This document shows, piece after piece, positions 49,772 through 59,399 of a stretch of 64,000 nucleotides of DNA (position 1 is its first letter; every line of letters begins with the position of its first letter). Source of the DNA: Nannocystis pusilla (GTDB taxonomy: Bacteria; Myxococcota_A; Polyangia; Nannocystales; Nannocystaceae); NCBI RefSeq assembly GCF_020073745.1, contig NZ_JAIRAU010000023.1, positions 1 to 64,000 on the forward strand, written 5' to 3'. Position numbers and translations under genes: made by a program. The notes under the pieces were generated by a model. It saw only the letters and a program-made list of their open reading frames with translations, had not been told where the DNA came from and searched no databases.

Positions 49772-50470
49772 CTAGCCGACGAACACGGACGGCAGACTGC
49801 GCAGGTTCTCTTCCGCCTCGACTCGAATGTCGTTCGCCAGCGCCACCGTGGTGCGCACGACCTCGTACTCGAGTCCGAACGCGGAGCGCCCGCGGACTGC
49901 GAGCGCGCTGCCGACCTCGCCGCGCCGGCCCCACTGGTACGGCGGGCTCGTATCGGCGAGGAAACTCCCCGAGTGGAGCCACATGACGTCGTCGGGGTTG
50001 CTCTGCATCGCCCTGGCGACGATCTGCAGCGTGCTCTCGAGGAGGGTGACGACACCGCCGACGATCGCGCCGACCGGCGTGGCGTTGCCGGCGGCGGCGA
50101 CCGCGTTGACGATGAGATCGCTGGCTGCCTTCGTCGCGGTCGTTACCTCCGGGCGGCTGAGGATCGCCTCCATGCGCACGCCGGCGCCGCGGATGTCTGC
50201 GTCCGACTCGATCACGGCGATGGCGAACGCGAGCACGCCTCCTGGGTCGCGCGGTCCGTAAAAGATGTGCCCCATCCCCGACATCTGCTGGCGCCCGGCC
50301 CGGGGCGAGTTGGCGTAGATCGGCGTCACGCTGCGGTGGATCTGGCCGCTGGCATCGGCGCAGAAGGCCAGCACATACGGCTCGACCCGGCGCAGGTCGT
50401 ATCCCAACTGCCTCGAACCCTTGAAATTCCACCAAAAGCTCTTCATCACGAACGCAACCGACATCGACAT
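49772..50470 (-). CDS. Hypothetical protein, 232 residues
   Basis: There is no signal peptide. The N-terminal half looks beta-rich (VEPYVLAFCADASGQIHRSV), with a hydrophobic Gly/Ala/Val-rich middle (GNATPVGAIVGGVVTLLEST) and a beta-rich end (EYEVVRTTVALANDIRVEAE). A GGAGGA site stands 4 nt before the ATG at 50470. It is 37 bp upstream of the membrane-protein gene on the same strand, so the two may be an operon. No family recognised. Confidence 0.72.
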   Translation of the reverse strand: MSMSVAFVMKSFWWNFKGSRQLGYDLRRVEPYVLAFCADASGQIHRSVTPIYANSPRAGRQQMSGMGHIFYGPRDPGGVLAFAIAVIESDADIRGAGVRMEAILSRPEVTTATKAASDLIVNAVAAAGNATPVGAIVGGVVTLLESTLQIVARAMQSNPDDVMWLHSGSFLADTSPPYQWGRRGEVGSALAVRGRSAFGLEYEVVRTTVALANDIRVEAEENLRSLPSVFVG

Positions 50471-50623
50471 ACTATCCTCCAGTGCTCGGGTACATGGAAT
50501 GCAGCCCGCGTGCCATCGAGGATCGTCGACGCGGCCGCGCTGACCGCCCCGATCGTGTTCTCGGTCGTGCACGATCCGCGGTGTTCACCTGTTCACGGGA
50601 GTGCACACCCGCGACAGGATCGC

Positions 50624-52147
50624 TCACTCGTCAGGACGGGTGACCCCGAAGCTCGCCATCAAACGGTGGAGGTAGGAGCGCCCGATATCGAGCCTACGCG
50701 CTGCCTCGCTGATGTTCCAGCCGGCCTCGTCGAGCGCCTGGCGGATCATCCGGGCCTGAAACTGACGCGTGGCCTCCTGATAAGAGAGGATCTGCGAGGC
50801 TGGCTCCGTCGGTCGTTCAGGGAACACGTGGCGCGGTTCGATGTGCGTCGCGGCCTCGCTCTGCGCCCGGATCGCCGCGGCCTCGATCGCGTGACCGAGC
50901 TGGCGGACGTTGCCCGGCCACTCCGCCGTCTGGATGGCGTAAATCGTGGCGGGCGAGATGGTCAGCGAGGAGAACCCGTACGATTCACAGACGGCTGCGC
51001 ACGCGTGGCGGGCCAGCTCGGGGATGTCGCCAGTGCGTTCGGATAGCGAAGGCATGCGGATCGTCAGGACCCGCAGGCGATACAGGAGATCTTCCCGGAA
51101 GGTCCGCTGCGCCACGGCGGCCTGAAGATCCACGTTGGTCGCCGCGATCACTCGGAGGTCGGCCTTGACCGGGCTGGCACCGCCGAGGGGGAAATACTCG
51201 CGGTTCTGTAGCAGGTGGAGCAGCTTGGCTTGCGCGGCGGGGGCGAGCTCGCCGACCTCGTCGAGGAAGAGCACGCCGTGCTCGGCCGCCGCGACCTTGC
51301 CCTCGATGCGGCGCGTCGCCGTCGAGTGAGCGCCCGCGACAGCCCCGAACAGCTCGCTCTCCAGCAGGGCCTCGGGGAGAGCCGCGCAGTTGAGCTCCAC
51401 AAAGGGGCCGCGGCTGCGTCGACCGCTGCGATGCAGGACCCGCGCCAACAGGCTCTTGCCGGTGCCGGTGGGACCGGTGATCAGCACGCCAGCATCGACC
51501 GGGGCGGCGATGGCCGCCTCCCGCAATACCCGGGCCACCGCGGAACTGCTGCCGACGAGCTCCTCGGCCTTGAGCTGGCTGCGGAACGGTGCGGTCGGAT
51601 CGGCGCGCTGGACGTAGCGGTGCCGCAAGAGCAGCCGCTCCGCGAACGCGGCGACGTGACGGGCGAACATCTCGGAGCGCCGGCGATCGTCGTCCGTGAA
51701 CGGCCCTGGCTCGTGACGCCCCTGCAGATACATCACGCCGTGGTGGCCGGCGCCGAGGATCGGCACGCAGAGGACCGCCTGGATGCGATGGCGCTGCACG
51801 CTGCCGCGATCGTGAAATCGCGGGTCGAGCAACGCCGAGTTGGACTCAACGGTGGTCCGGGATGCCAGGGCTGCCGCGATGACGCTCTGCGAGATGCCGG
51901 CGCGGAACCCCGTCACTTCGTCCGGTGTGCAGCCGTGGACGGCCCAGAAGCTCGCTTCCGGCCCGTCGCGGTCGTCGGTCAGCTCGAGGTATCCCCGCTG
52001 CGCCCGGGCAGCGCTGGTGATCAGCACCAACGCCTCGCGGATGAATGGCTCGATCTGTTCGCTGGCACCGAGCTCGAGCAGGTTCCGATACAAGTCGCGC
52101 TCTTGACGAAGGAGCGTATGCAGACCGTCCGGTGCGTCCACCACCAC
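50624..52147 (-). CDS. GAF-AAA-Fis enhancer-binding-type regulator with altered GAFTGA loop
   Basis: This 507-residue protein. Residues ~20-170 are a GAF-like sensor domain (VLCVPILG, GVMYLQG). Residues ~200-430 are the AAA domain: ITGPTGTGKSLLARVLHRSG (Walker A), VLFLDEVGEL (Walker B) and the arginine-finger FREDLLYRL block. The C-terminus ends in a Fis-type helix-turn-helix (AARRLDIGRSYLHRLM). The loop that contacts sigma-54, normally GAFTGA, reads GAVAGA (nt 51329-51346). It is divergent from the isoprenoid operon, 104 bp away, and is a likely regulator of it. Start is GTG. Confidence 0.9.
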   Translation of the reverse strand: MVVDAPDGLHTLLRQERDLYRNLLELGASEQIEPFIREALVLITSAARAQRGYLELTDDRDGPEASFWAVHGCTPDEVTGFRAGISQSVIAAALASRTTVESNSALLDPRFHDRGSVQRHRIQAVLCVPILGAGHHGVMYLQGRHEPGPFTDDDRRRSEMFARHVAAFAERLLLRHRYVQRADPTAPFRSQLKAEELVGSSSAVARVLREAAIAAPVDAGVLITGPTGTGKSLLARVLHRSGRRSRGPFVELNCAALPEALLESELFGAVAGAHSTATRRIEGKVAAAEHGVLFLDEVGELAPAAQAKLLHLLQNREYFPLGGASPVKADLRVIAATNVDLQAAVAQRTFREDLLYRLRVLTIRMPSLSERTGDIPELARHACAAVCESYGFSSLTISPATIYAIQTAEWPGNVRQLGHAIEAAAIRAQSEAATHIEPRHVFPERPTEPASQILSYQEATRQFQARMIRQALDEAGWNISEAARRLDIGRSYLHRLMASFGVTRPDE

Positions 52148-52251
52148 GACGCAGCATATCTCGAGGCCGGGGGGATCGGGGTACGAAATCGCGCCCGTGC
52201 GGGGACTCGTTCCCCGAACATGCCGAGTCGACGATGATATCCTGAGCTGGT

Positions 52252-53436
52252 ATGGACGAGCGCGGAGTCGATCGGTTCGCTGCGCTACAGCTGCGCTGCG
52301 CTGCCGGTCGCGAAGCGGTGCTCGGGGAGATCCACCGCTTCGTCGCGGCGCGAGCCACGGGTGTCGCCGATCTCGGTGCGATGCTCCTCGATTATCCGCT
52401 GCGCCCGGCCAAAGCGCTGCGTCCGACCTTGTGTCTCAGCGTCGCCGCGGCCCTCGGTGCCGGCGAAGCAGCCGCGCTGCCGAGTGCCGCGGCCCTGGAG
52501 CTGTTGCACAACGCGTTTCTCATCCACGACGACGTCGAGGACGCGAGCCGCGAGCGCCGCGGCGGCCCGACGTTGCACGAGCTCCATGGGATCCCGACCG
52601 CGGTCAACGTCGCCGACGGGATGTTCGCCCTCAGCCTCTACCCGCTGCTCGAAAACTGCGAGCTTCTCGGGGTCGGACCCGCGCTCGCGGTGCTCGAGAC
52701 GATCGCCGACACCGTGCGGATCACCGTCGAGGGTCAGGCGCTCGAGCTGGCATGGATCCGCGACAACTGCTGGTCGTTCGCCGACCAGGGCTACCGCAGC
52801 GCCTACTTCGACCTCGTGCTGCGAAAGACGGCGCATTACAGCTTCGTCGCCCCGGTCACGATCGGCTGCCTCGTCGCCGGCGCGCCGTCGACCGTCCGTG
52901 ACGCCCTCGAGCGCTACGCCCGGCACGTCGGCGTCGCCTTCCAGATCACCGACGACATCCTCAACCTCGAGATCGACGGCGGCGCATACGGAAAGGAGCG
53001 CGAGGGGGACCTGTGGGAGGGCAAGCGCACCCTGATCCTCCTCCACGCGATCGCCCACGAGGCCGACGAGGTCACGCGAACGCGAGCCCTCGAGATCCTC
53101 GCACGGCCGCGCCCGTCCGTCGCCGACGAGCGGCTGCGCGGGCTGTCTGCGACCGTCGAACGCCTGCACGACACCGGGCGGATCGATGCCGACGCATACG
53201 CCGCTCTGACCGCCGCGATCGGTCCCGGCCGCGCCTCCAAGTCGACGGCCGACGTCGCCGAGCTACGCGCCCTGATCGATCGTCGTGGCAGCATCGCCGC
53301 GGCTCGCTCCGTGGCAGTCGGTGAATGCGAGGCGGCGGCCGACATCTTGCGCCGCGTCGAACCCTCGTTGTGCGAGGGCGCAGCCCGCAGGTTCCTCCAC
53401 GACCTCGTCCACTACGTAATCGACCGGTTGAAATGA
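52252..53436 (+). CDS. Polyprenyl (FPP/GGPP-type) diphosphate synthase
   Basis: This 394-residue protein condenses isopentenyl diphosphate with allylic diphosphates. The first Asp-rich motif is intact (HDDVED, residues ~92-97) in LLHNAFLIHDDVEDASRERR. The second reads TDDILNLE (~233), DDxxN rather than DDxxD. The KRT motif (KRTLILLHA) and the FQITDD context are clear. The C-terminal ~70 residues are an unusual extension. It is the first gene of a six-gene overlapping operon and supplies the prenyl substrate. The next ATG overlaps its stop. Confidence 0.92.
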   Translation: MDERGVDRFAALQLRCAAGREAVLGEIHRFVAARATGVADLGAMLLDYPLRPAKALRPTLCLSVAAALGAGEAAALPSAAALELLHNAFLIHDDVEDASRERRGGPTLHELHGIPTAVNVADGMFALSLYPLLENCELLGVGPALAVLETIADTVRITVEGQALELAWIRDNCWSFADQGYRSAYFDLVLRKTAHYSFVAPVTIGCLVAGAPSTVRDALERYARHVGVAFQITDDILNLEIDGGAYGKEREGDLWEGKRTLILLHAIAHEADEVTRTRALEILARPRPSVADERLRGLSATVERLHDTGRIDADAYAALTAAIGPGRASKSTADVAELRALIDRRGSIAAARSVAVGECEAAADILRRVEPSLCEGAARRFLHDLVHYVIDRLK

Positions 53437-54050
53437 CAGGCACCCGCACCATGGACCCCGACCAGCTCGCCGCCGCCGTGGCGAGCGCGCTGCTCGAGCG
53501 GGACGCCGCCGATCCACCGATTGCATCGCCCCGACCGCCGACTGCTTCACCGCCGTTCGCTGCGCATCCGGAGGCGCCGGCGCCGTTCGACGAGGCCGCG
53601 ACGCGGCGGCACGTCGAGCTGCTCACGACGCTGTTGCAGGCGCTGACCCTGCGCGCCCGCTCGCTCGCCCGCGACAACGCCGCGAACATCGCCGCGGCCC
53701 AGTCGAGCCCCACGGACACCCCCGAGCGGCGCCTCGTCGACGCCGCCATCCGCGTGCACGCGCTGCTCGTCGAGCACCCGGTGGCGACCCGGGCCCTTGT
53801 GTCGGCGTTCGCGGCCGAGGGCCGCAGATTCGCGGGCACGCCCGCCGGCGAGGCCTTGCGCGACCGGCTGCTGCGCTCCCGCCTGGTCCGCCGCGGGGCG
53901 TTGTTGTGGAACTCGTTGACCATGGGCCTCATCGACGACACCGAGCCGACCGCGCTGCCCTCGGCCTACGTCGACGTGCTGGTCGAGCTCAGCGAGCACA
54001 TCGACCTCGAGCGCCTCCTCGGCGAGATGAAAGCAGGAGGTCGGCCGTGA
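53433..54050 (+). CDS. Hypothetical protein in the isoprenoid operon, 205 residues
   Basis: It overlaps the synthase stop (ATGA) and the next gene's GTG start. Ala/Leu-rich and mostly helical, with an N-terminal Pro-rich stretch; no signal or transmembrane helix. It is likely cytoplasmic and translationally coupled. Partner or chaperone of an enzyme of the pathway is possible; no family recognised. Confidence 0.75.
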   Translation: MTGTRTMDPDQLAAAVASALLERDAADPPIASPRPPTASPPFAAHPEAPAPFDEAATRRHVELLTTLLQALTLRARSLARDNAANIAAAQSSPTDTPERRLVDAAIRVHALLVEHPVATRALVSAFAAEGRRFAGTPAGEALRDRLLRSRLVRRGALLWNSLTMGLIDDTEPTALPSAYVDVLVELSEHIDLERLLGEMKAGGRP

Positions 54051-54340
54051 GCCGCGACCGCGTGTTCCCGGCCGATGCCGCCGACGTAGGACCTGTCGGT
54101 CTCGTCGACCTCCTGCTCGGCCTTCACGCCGCGTTGACCCGCGCCACCGACCTCGTCGACGAGCTGGCGCGCACCGCCGACGCGTCCGAGCCTGACGCCC
54201 ACGCCGCGCCGCTGGTCGACGCGCTGCTCGGTGTGGTCGCGTTCGCCCGCACGTTCTTGCCGGTCCTGCCGCAGGACGTCCAGGCTCCGACCCCCCCGCT
54301 GGACGCCGACAGCGCCGCACGAGAGGACCTCCTGCGTTGA
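54047..54340 (+). CDS. Small helical protein in the isoprenoid operon, 97 residues
   Basis: Start GTG overlaps the previous stop (GTGA) with a strong GGAGG site 8 nt before it. The sequence is helical with Leu/Ala heptads (VDLLLGLHAALTRATDLVDE). Function unknown. The next gene's TTG start overlaps its stop (TTGA). Confidence 0.7.
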   Translation: MSRDRVFPADAADVGPVGLVDLLLGLHAALTRATDLVDELARTADASEPDAHAAPLVDALLGVVAFARTFLPVLPQDVQAPTPPLDADSAAREDLLR

Positions 54341-55365
54341 TTCGCCGCATCGCTGTCGTCGACCGCTGGCGGCTCGATCCGCGGGCGGCGTGGACGCGCC
54401 AGCCGGTCCAGGAGTGGCATCACTTCATCGTGTTCTTCGCGGGCGGCACGCTCCTCGTCAACCTGAGCCGCGAGGTCCGCGTCGACGGCGAGATCTTCGG
54501 CCGAGCGATCGTCCTGGTCCACGGCCACGACGACGCCTGGTCGCAGGATCTGGTCAGCAGCCCCGACCCCGAGTTCTCGCCCGACGGCCTGTACGCCCGC
54601 ATCGCCGGCCACCAGCTCGACATCGACGACGAGGGCTGGAGCCTCCGCACCGCCACCCGCGACCGCTCCGTCGCGGCCACGCTCCGGTTCACACCCGAGG
54701 CCCCGCCGCTGGTCGCCCGCAACCGCGAGGTCGGCCCCGACGGCAACCTGCACTGGGTCATGTACCCGGCCGCGACGGTGTCGGGGGTCGTGCGAGCCGG
54801 CGGCGAGACCTACACCCTCGACCGCGCCGCCGGCTACCACGATCACAATTGGGGTCACTTCGCGTGGGGCGACGACTTCGGGTGGGAGTGGGGCATCGTC
54901 TCGCCGAGCGGTGAGGCGGCGACCACCGTCGTCTGCAGCGCGCTCACCAACCGCACGCGTTCACGGACCGCCATCCAGCAGCTGTTCCTGTGGTCCGGCG
55001 GCGCCCACGTGTGGACCGCTCGCGGCGCCGAGATCGTCCGTCAGGCTGGCGGGCGATGGTCGACGCTCCGCGTCCCGCGGCTACCGGCCGTGCTCTCGCT
55101 CGCCACGCCGTGCTCCGCCTCGGTGCCCCCGCGCGAGCTCGAGTTCACCGCCGTCGACGGCCCGCGCCGCGTCGACGTGGAGGTGACCCTCGGGGCTCGC
55201 AGCCAGATCCTCATCCCCGACGATCACGATCCGCTGGCAGTCGTCGTCCTCAACGAGTGCATCGGCACCGCCCGCGTCCGTCACACCCTCCACGGCCACC
55301 TGCAACACGACGGCGAGAGCCCATGCGTGTTCGAGGTCCTCGAAGGAACCGGCCGTGCTCGCTGA
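54337..55365 (+). CDS. CrtC/AttH-like (carotenoid 1,2-hydratase-related) protein
   Basis: This 342-residue protein. GYHDHNWGHFAWGDDFGWEWG-type residues (~166-186) and the following beta-rich repeats match the lipocalin-like CrtC/AttH superfamily, which includes hydratases that add water to carotenoid double bonds. A role in modifying the isoprenoid product fits the operon. It has a TTG start overlapping the previous stop, unusual but consistent with the coupling pattern here. It overlaps the next gene by 11 nt. Confidence 0.8.
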   Translation: MIRRIAVVDRWRLDPRAAWTRQPVQEWHHFIVFFAGGTLLVNLSREVRVDGEIFGRAIVLVHGHDDAWSQDLVSSPDPEFSPDGLYARIAGHQLDIDDEGWSLRTATRDRSVAATLRFTPEAPPLVARNREVGPDGNLHWVMYPAATVSGVVRAGGETYTLDRAAGYHDHNWGHFAWGDDFGWEWGIVSPSGEAATTVVCSALTNRTRSRTAIQQLFLWSGGAHVWTARGAEIVRQAGGRWSTLRVPRLPAVLSLATPCSASVPPRELEFTAVDGPRRVDVEVTLGARSQILIPDDHDPLAVVVLNECIGTARVRHTLHGHLQHDGESPCVFEVLEGTGRAR

Positions 55366-55774
55366 GCTGCTCGACGAGGCGCTCGCCGTGCTCGCCCGCG
55401 AGAGCCCGACCCACGCGCGCCTGCTCCGCGAACGCCTCGACGGCTGTCGAATCGCGTTTACCGTCGATGGCGAGCGCATGACCACCCGCGGCGGCGCGCG
55501 GGTCCCGGCGGCCGACACGACCGTCGACCACCCCGACCTCCACATCGACACCGACGCGCGGACCGTGCTCGCCCTCCTCGACGACCGCCTCACGCTCCTC
55601 GACGCCATCCGGACCGGCGTCCTCAAAGCTCGCGGTCCCCGCGGCGCCCTCGCTCGCGCCGAAGCGGCCATGCAGGTTTTCATCCACGGCCTGGTTCGCT
55701 GCAGGTCGGCCCCTGATCTCCTCCGAAAATTCCGTAGCTCCGTCCCTCACATTGACGAGATCACCCATGACTGA
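55355..55774 (+). CDS. SCP2-like sterol/lipid carrier protein
   Basis: This 139-residue protein. A single small domain with DGERMTTRGGARV and a DARTVLALLDDRLTLLDAI helix, ending RRGALARAEAAMQVF-like, resembles SCP-2-type lipid-binding proteins. It could carry the hydrophobic isoprenoid between enzymes. GTG start inside the CrtC-like gene; its stop overlaps the next ATG by 8 nt. Confidence 0.68.
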   Translation: MLAELLDEALAVLARESPTHARLLRERLDGCRIAFTVDGERMTTRGGARVPAADTTVDHPDLHIDTDARTVLALLDDRLTLLDAIRTGVLKARGPRGALARAEAAMQVFIHGLVRCRSAPDLLRKFRSSVPHIDEITHD

Positions 55775-58700
55775 ACCCGATCCGAACAATCCTTCGAACT
55801 TCTGGACGTTAACGAAAGAAGAGCGGGCCAAGATCGACGCCCTGACCCCCGCCACGGCCGCGGAGGTGACCGTGACGGTGCTCGGGGGCGGGATCGCGGG
55901 GCTCACGGCGGCTCACGAGCTCATCCGCCGCGGCTTCAAGGTCCGCGTCATCGAACGCTCCGTCGGCGTCGTCCATCAGCCGGCCACGACCAGCAACGCA
56001 GCTCTGGATGGGCTCGCCAACGTCGACCTTGGTGGCGTCGCGCGCTCGCAGTGGGCCACCGTGCCGATCGACACGAATCGTTCCGGCCCCGAGCGCAAGG
56101 CCACGGGGTCGCTGTCGGGCCTCGGTGAATACACGCTCGTCAATGACCGGCCAGACGAACAGCCAGATTTCATCTATGGGGGCAAGAATTCCGATGATTT
56201 CATCGCCATCCGTTTCGACGCGAACAACACAATAAGCGATGGTGATGACACACGACTCTCGAAGTGGATGTTGTCCAGGCCCAGTCTGCAGACGCCGAAA
56301 ACGGCTCTGCAGGTCGTCGTGTTGAGCTACGAGGATCGCCGAGACCCCATGCCGTCGTGCGGGACGCCCGAGGAGCAGGTATGGGGACCGCAGGCGGCGC
56401 GCGCGCGCGCCGAGGCGCTCGACCCCCTGCTGAAGAGCTTCGCCGTGCGGTGGTTGCCCTCGACGCTCGTCACGGTGCCCATCGACAAGAAGACGTATAC
56501 CGACACGGGGGAGCTCACCAGAGGGTTCCCCGGCGTCTTGTTACGCGTTCACCGATCGACGCACCTGCTGCCGGGGGAGCACGGCTTTCGCTTCTTTCCC
56601 GGCTTCTACTGGCACCTCCGCGACACGATGGCGCGCACGCCCGTCTACGACTTCTCGCAGGCGGAGCCGGTGCGCACCCATCGTTCGGTCCACGACAACC
56701 TCAACGAGGTCGAGTGGCAGATCATGGCCGACCCGACCCGGTCCTTCCCGACCGCGTTCCGCCGCAAGCCGCCGTCGAGCCTCGAGGAATTCATCGAGCA
56801 GTGGCAGACGCTGCGCAATGACCTCGGCTTCCGAGAGTCCGACATGCTGCGCTTCATGCTCCGCCTCGGCCGCTTCGCCGCGTCCGCGAGGGCGCGCCGC
56901 CGCGAGCAGTATGCGCGGATGTCGTGGTGGGACTTCGTCTCGCTGCGCGACCTCGACGACGCTCCCCTGCACACGGATCGGCGCGGTGGTTTTGGCGCCA
57001 AGGACGAACCAGGCGATGCCGACAGGTCCGAGGACTCCCGGACCGAAAGTGCCGCGGAGGCGGATGGCGGCGATTTCCTCAAAAAGGATCGGGAAACATG
57101 GGACGAGTGGAAGCCGAAGAATGAAGACTCGTGGGACGAGCGTGAAAGATTCTTCCACGATAGCTTCCTCGCTGATCTCGACGAGCAACTCAAGCTCGAC
57201 TCCTCGAAACGCCTCCCGTACGGCCTGCGGTTCCGTCGCGCGCTGCGCCACTCGCCGCGAGCGCTCGTCGCCATGGACGGCCTGGTCACCGATGCCCACA
57301 CCCAGGGCATGCTCGCCATCCAGTTGGCGATGGATCAGCTCGGCTTGAACTCCATGACGGACTCGACGCTCAACGGGCCGACGAGCGAGGCGTGGTTTCG
57401 CCACTGGCACCGCTACCTCGTGGACGAAGGCGTCGACTTCATCGCGGGAGAAGTGACGTCCATCGATATTGCCACGGGGCGATACGAATATGTCCAGTTG
57501 GGGGGCGAACCGGTGAAGGAGGCTCCGACTGTACACTACACGATCTGCGCGCTGGATCCTGTCAATGTGGCGCGGCTACTCAAGGGGGAGCCCGAGGAGG
57601 AGCCCGAGGAGGAGCCCAAGGAGACGAGAAGCATCACAGGGCGTTTGGGGGTTCTCGTCAATACGACTCTGACTCAGCAAGACCCGGCGAAGCCCCCGTC
57701 GGAGCTCAAGAAGTTGTTCGTCGACACGTGGAAACGAATTCTCGCTTCTTCCGACGAACGCGTCATCAAGATCCGGCAACGTCTCCTGATGGATCCGTCA
57801 TATAGAAATCCGCGCCAGCTCTGGAATAGCAGGATGCTTGCCGATGACAAGAGCAAGAACTTCTGCCAAAAGTACCGCGATTGGGCCTACGACCGGCGAA
57901 GAACCGCCGCGGCGAATAATTTCACCACTTCGACCGACCCGCAGCACCTGCCGCCGCCATCTGACATGGACCCGCTCGGGTCTATACGCGGAGCGGACCG
58001 GCTGGATGCACGCTTCCAGGTGCTCTCGGGGATCCAGCTGTTCTTCCGCCGGCCGACCGCGTTTGAACAGGGGCACATCTACTTCGCGGAATCTCCGTGG
58101 GGCCTCATGGGCATGTCGCAGTTGCAGCACTGGCGTAACTGGAACGCCAAGGATACGGGGATCCGCGGCAACCTGAGCCTCGTCTACGGCTCGTGGCGCC
58201 CCGAGAACCTCGGACTCGGAGATTTCGTCATCCGCCGGCTCATCGTCGACGCCCAGAAGGCGCACCCCTTCGGCAGCGAAAGGCAGCCGGAAACGAAGCG
58301 GGCGCCTTGGCCCTCGCCGGGCGAGCTCACGTGCGAGCAACTGGCCGAGCGGACGCGCGAGCAGGTCGCATGGTGTCGGGGCACCGACGCTCAATTCCGC
58401 GAGGATCTTCATATCCCGGAGATTACCTACTACCACATGGACGACTGCATTCAATACCGTGGGAGCGGCGGCGGCAAAGCACGGTGGAACCTCTGCCCGT
58501 ATCTCATCAACCTGCGCGGCGACTGGGACAACCGCCCGCCGGGCGAGCCGTGGAACCCGAACCGCCGCGATGGCCGCCTCGCCCCGCCGATCCGCAGCCA
58601 GGGCTACCGCGTCTACGGCTCGGACCGGCCGCTCGTGTTCGCCGGGGCGCACACCCGCACGTTCACGCGGATGGCGACCATGGAGGCCGCCAATGAATCG

Positions 58701-59399
58701 GCGCGTCACGCGGTGAACAGCGTGCTGTGCCACCTGTCGATGCGTCGCGAGGCCGCGGAGTCGATCGTCATGTCCGCCAGGATCGAGTCCGAATTCAAGC
58801 CACCGGCGTCCGCCGGAAGGGATCCGATCGAAGCGGAGGACCCCGAGGACACCCTCCGCGACGAAGCCCACATGCTGAAAGCTCTATCTGGTCAGGTAAA
58901 TAGAGTCCGCGGGAGCTTCCCCACCCGCTGGAGCTCCCCTTCGGGATCGAGCGGCCGACCGCGCACTCGTCCGAGCGATTTACCGATCCTGCAGTCGTCA
59001 TGGTTCGGCGACTACTGCGAGGTCCGCGATCACGAGGACTACGAAATTCCGTTCCTCGACTTCTTCAGGAAGATCGACGAGGAGCTATACGGCGCTTCGG
59101 GTCGTCCGCGTCGCGACTCGGCGCAGGGCGAGGCCGCAGACCCGTACCCGGCCGACGACCACCGCGTGCGTCGGCGGACGCGCGCGCGTCGGCCTCACCT
59201 GTTCGACCTGCTCAAGCTCGATGCCCTCCCCGACCGCATCGATGATGGCGAATTTTCGGTCGAGGACACCCTTCGGACGCTCTACAGCCTCGGCGGCGTG
59301 CTGCTGCAGGCGATCCGCGGCCCCGAGCCCGTGAAGTCCGTCCTCAACCTGATCGACAGCTTCGACGCACTGTTTGTCAACCGACGCAAGTCGTCTTAG
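55767..59399 (+). CDS. Large FAD-dependent oxidoreductase (phytoene desaturase/amine-oxidase-like)
   Basis: This 1210-residue protein. The FAD-binding GGGIAGLTAAHELIRRG begins at ~38. LLPGEHGFRFFPGFYWHLRD (~266) is shared with carotenoid and hydroxysqualene-type desaturases. The FAD-closing GAHTRTFTRMATMEAANES (~960) is present. Typical desaturases have ~500 residues, so about twice that length is inserted or added, with charged, low-complexity stretches (~410-470, ~610-640). It is the last gene of the isoprenoid operon. The TAG stop lies within the end of the opposing kinase gene. ATG at 55767 chosen over a TTG at 55752. Confidence 0.85.
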   Translation: MTEPDPNNPSNFWTLTKEERAKIDALTPATAAEVTVTVLGGGIAGLTAAHELIRRGFKVRVIERSVGVVHQPATTSNAALDGLANVDLGGVARSQWATVPIDTNRSGPERKATGSLSGLGEYTLVNDRPDEQPDFIYGGKNSDDFIAIRFDANNTISDGDDTRLSKWMLSRPSLQTPKTALQVVVLSYEDRRDPMPSCGTPEEQVWGPQAARARAEALDPLLKSFAVRWLPSTLVTVPIDKKTYTDTGELTRGFPGVLLRVHRSTHLLPGEHGFRFFPGFYWHLRDTMARTPVYDFSQAEPVRTHRSVHDNLNEVEWQIMADPTRSFPTAFRRKPPSSLEEFIEQWQTLRNDLGFRESDMLRFMLRLGRFAASARARRREQYARMSWWDFVSLRDLDDAPLHTDRRGGFGAKDEPGDADRSEDSRTESAAEADGGDFLKKDRETWDEWKPKNEDSWDERERFFHDSFLADLDEQLKLDSSKRLPYGLRFRRALRHSPRALVAMDGLVTDAHTQGMLAIQLAMDQLGLNSMTDSTLNGPTSEAWFRHWHRYLVDEGVDFIAGEVTSIDIATGRYEYVQLGGEPVKEAPTVHYTICALDPVNVARLLKGEPEEEPEEEPKETRSITGRLGVLVNTTLTQQDPAKPPSELKKLFVDTWKRILASSDERVIKIRQRLLMDPSYRNPRQLWNSRMLADDKSKNFCQKYRDWAYDRRRTAAANNFTTSTDPQHLPPPSDMDPLGSIRGADRLDARFQVLSGIQLFFRRPTAFEQGHIYFAESPWGLMGMSQLQHWRNWNAKDTGIRGNLSLVYGSWRPENLGLGDFVIRRLIVDAQKAHPFGSERQPETKRAPWPSPGELTCEQLAERTREQVAWCRGTDAQFREDLHIPEITYYHMDDCIQYRGSGGGKARWNLCPYLINLRGDWDNRPPGEPWNPNRRDGRLAPPIRSQGYRVYGSDRPLVFAGAHTRTFTRMATMEAANESARHAVNSVLCHLSMRREAAESIVMSARIESEFKPPASAGRDPIEAEDPEDTLRDEAHMLKALSGQVNRVRGSFPTRWSSPSGSSGRPRTRPSDLPILQSSWFGDYCEVRDHEDYEIPFLDFFRKIDEELYGASGRPRRDSAQGEAADPYPADDHRVRRRTRARRPHLFDLLKLDALPDRIDDGEFSVEDTLRTLYSLGGVLLQAIRGPEPVKSVLNLIDSFDALFVNRRKSS

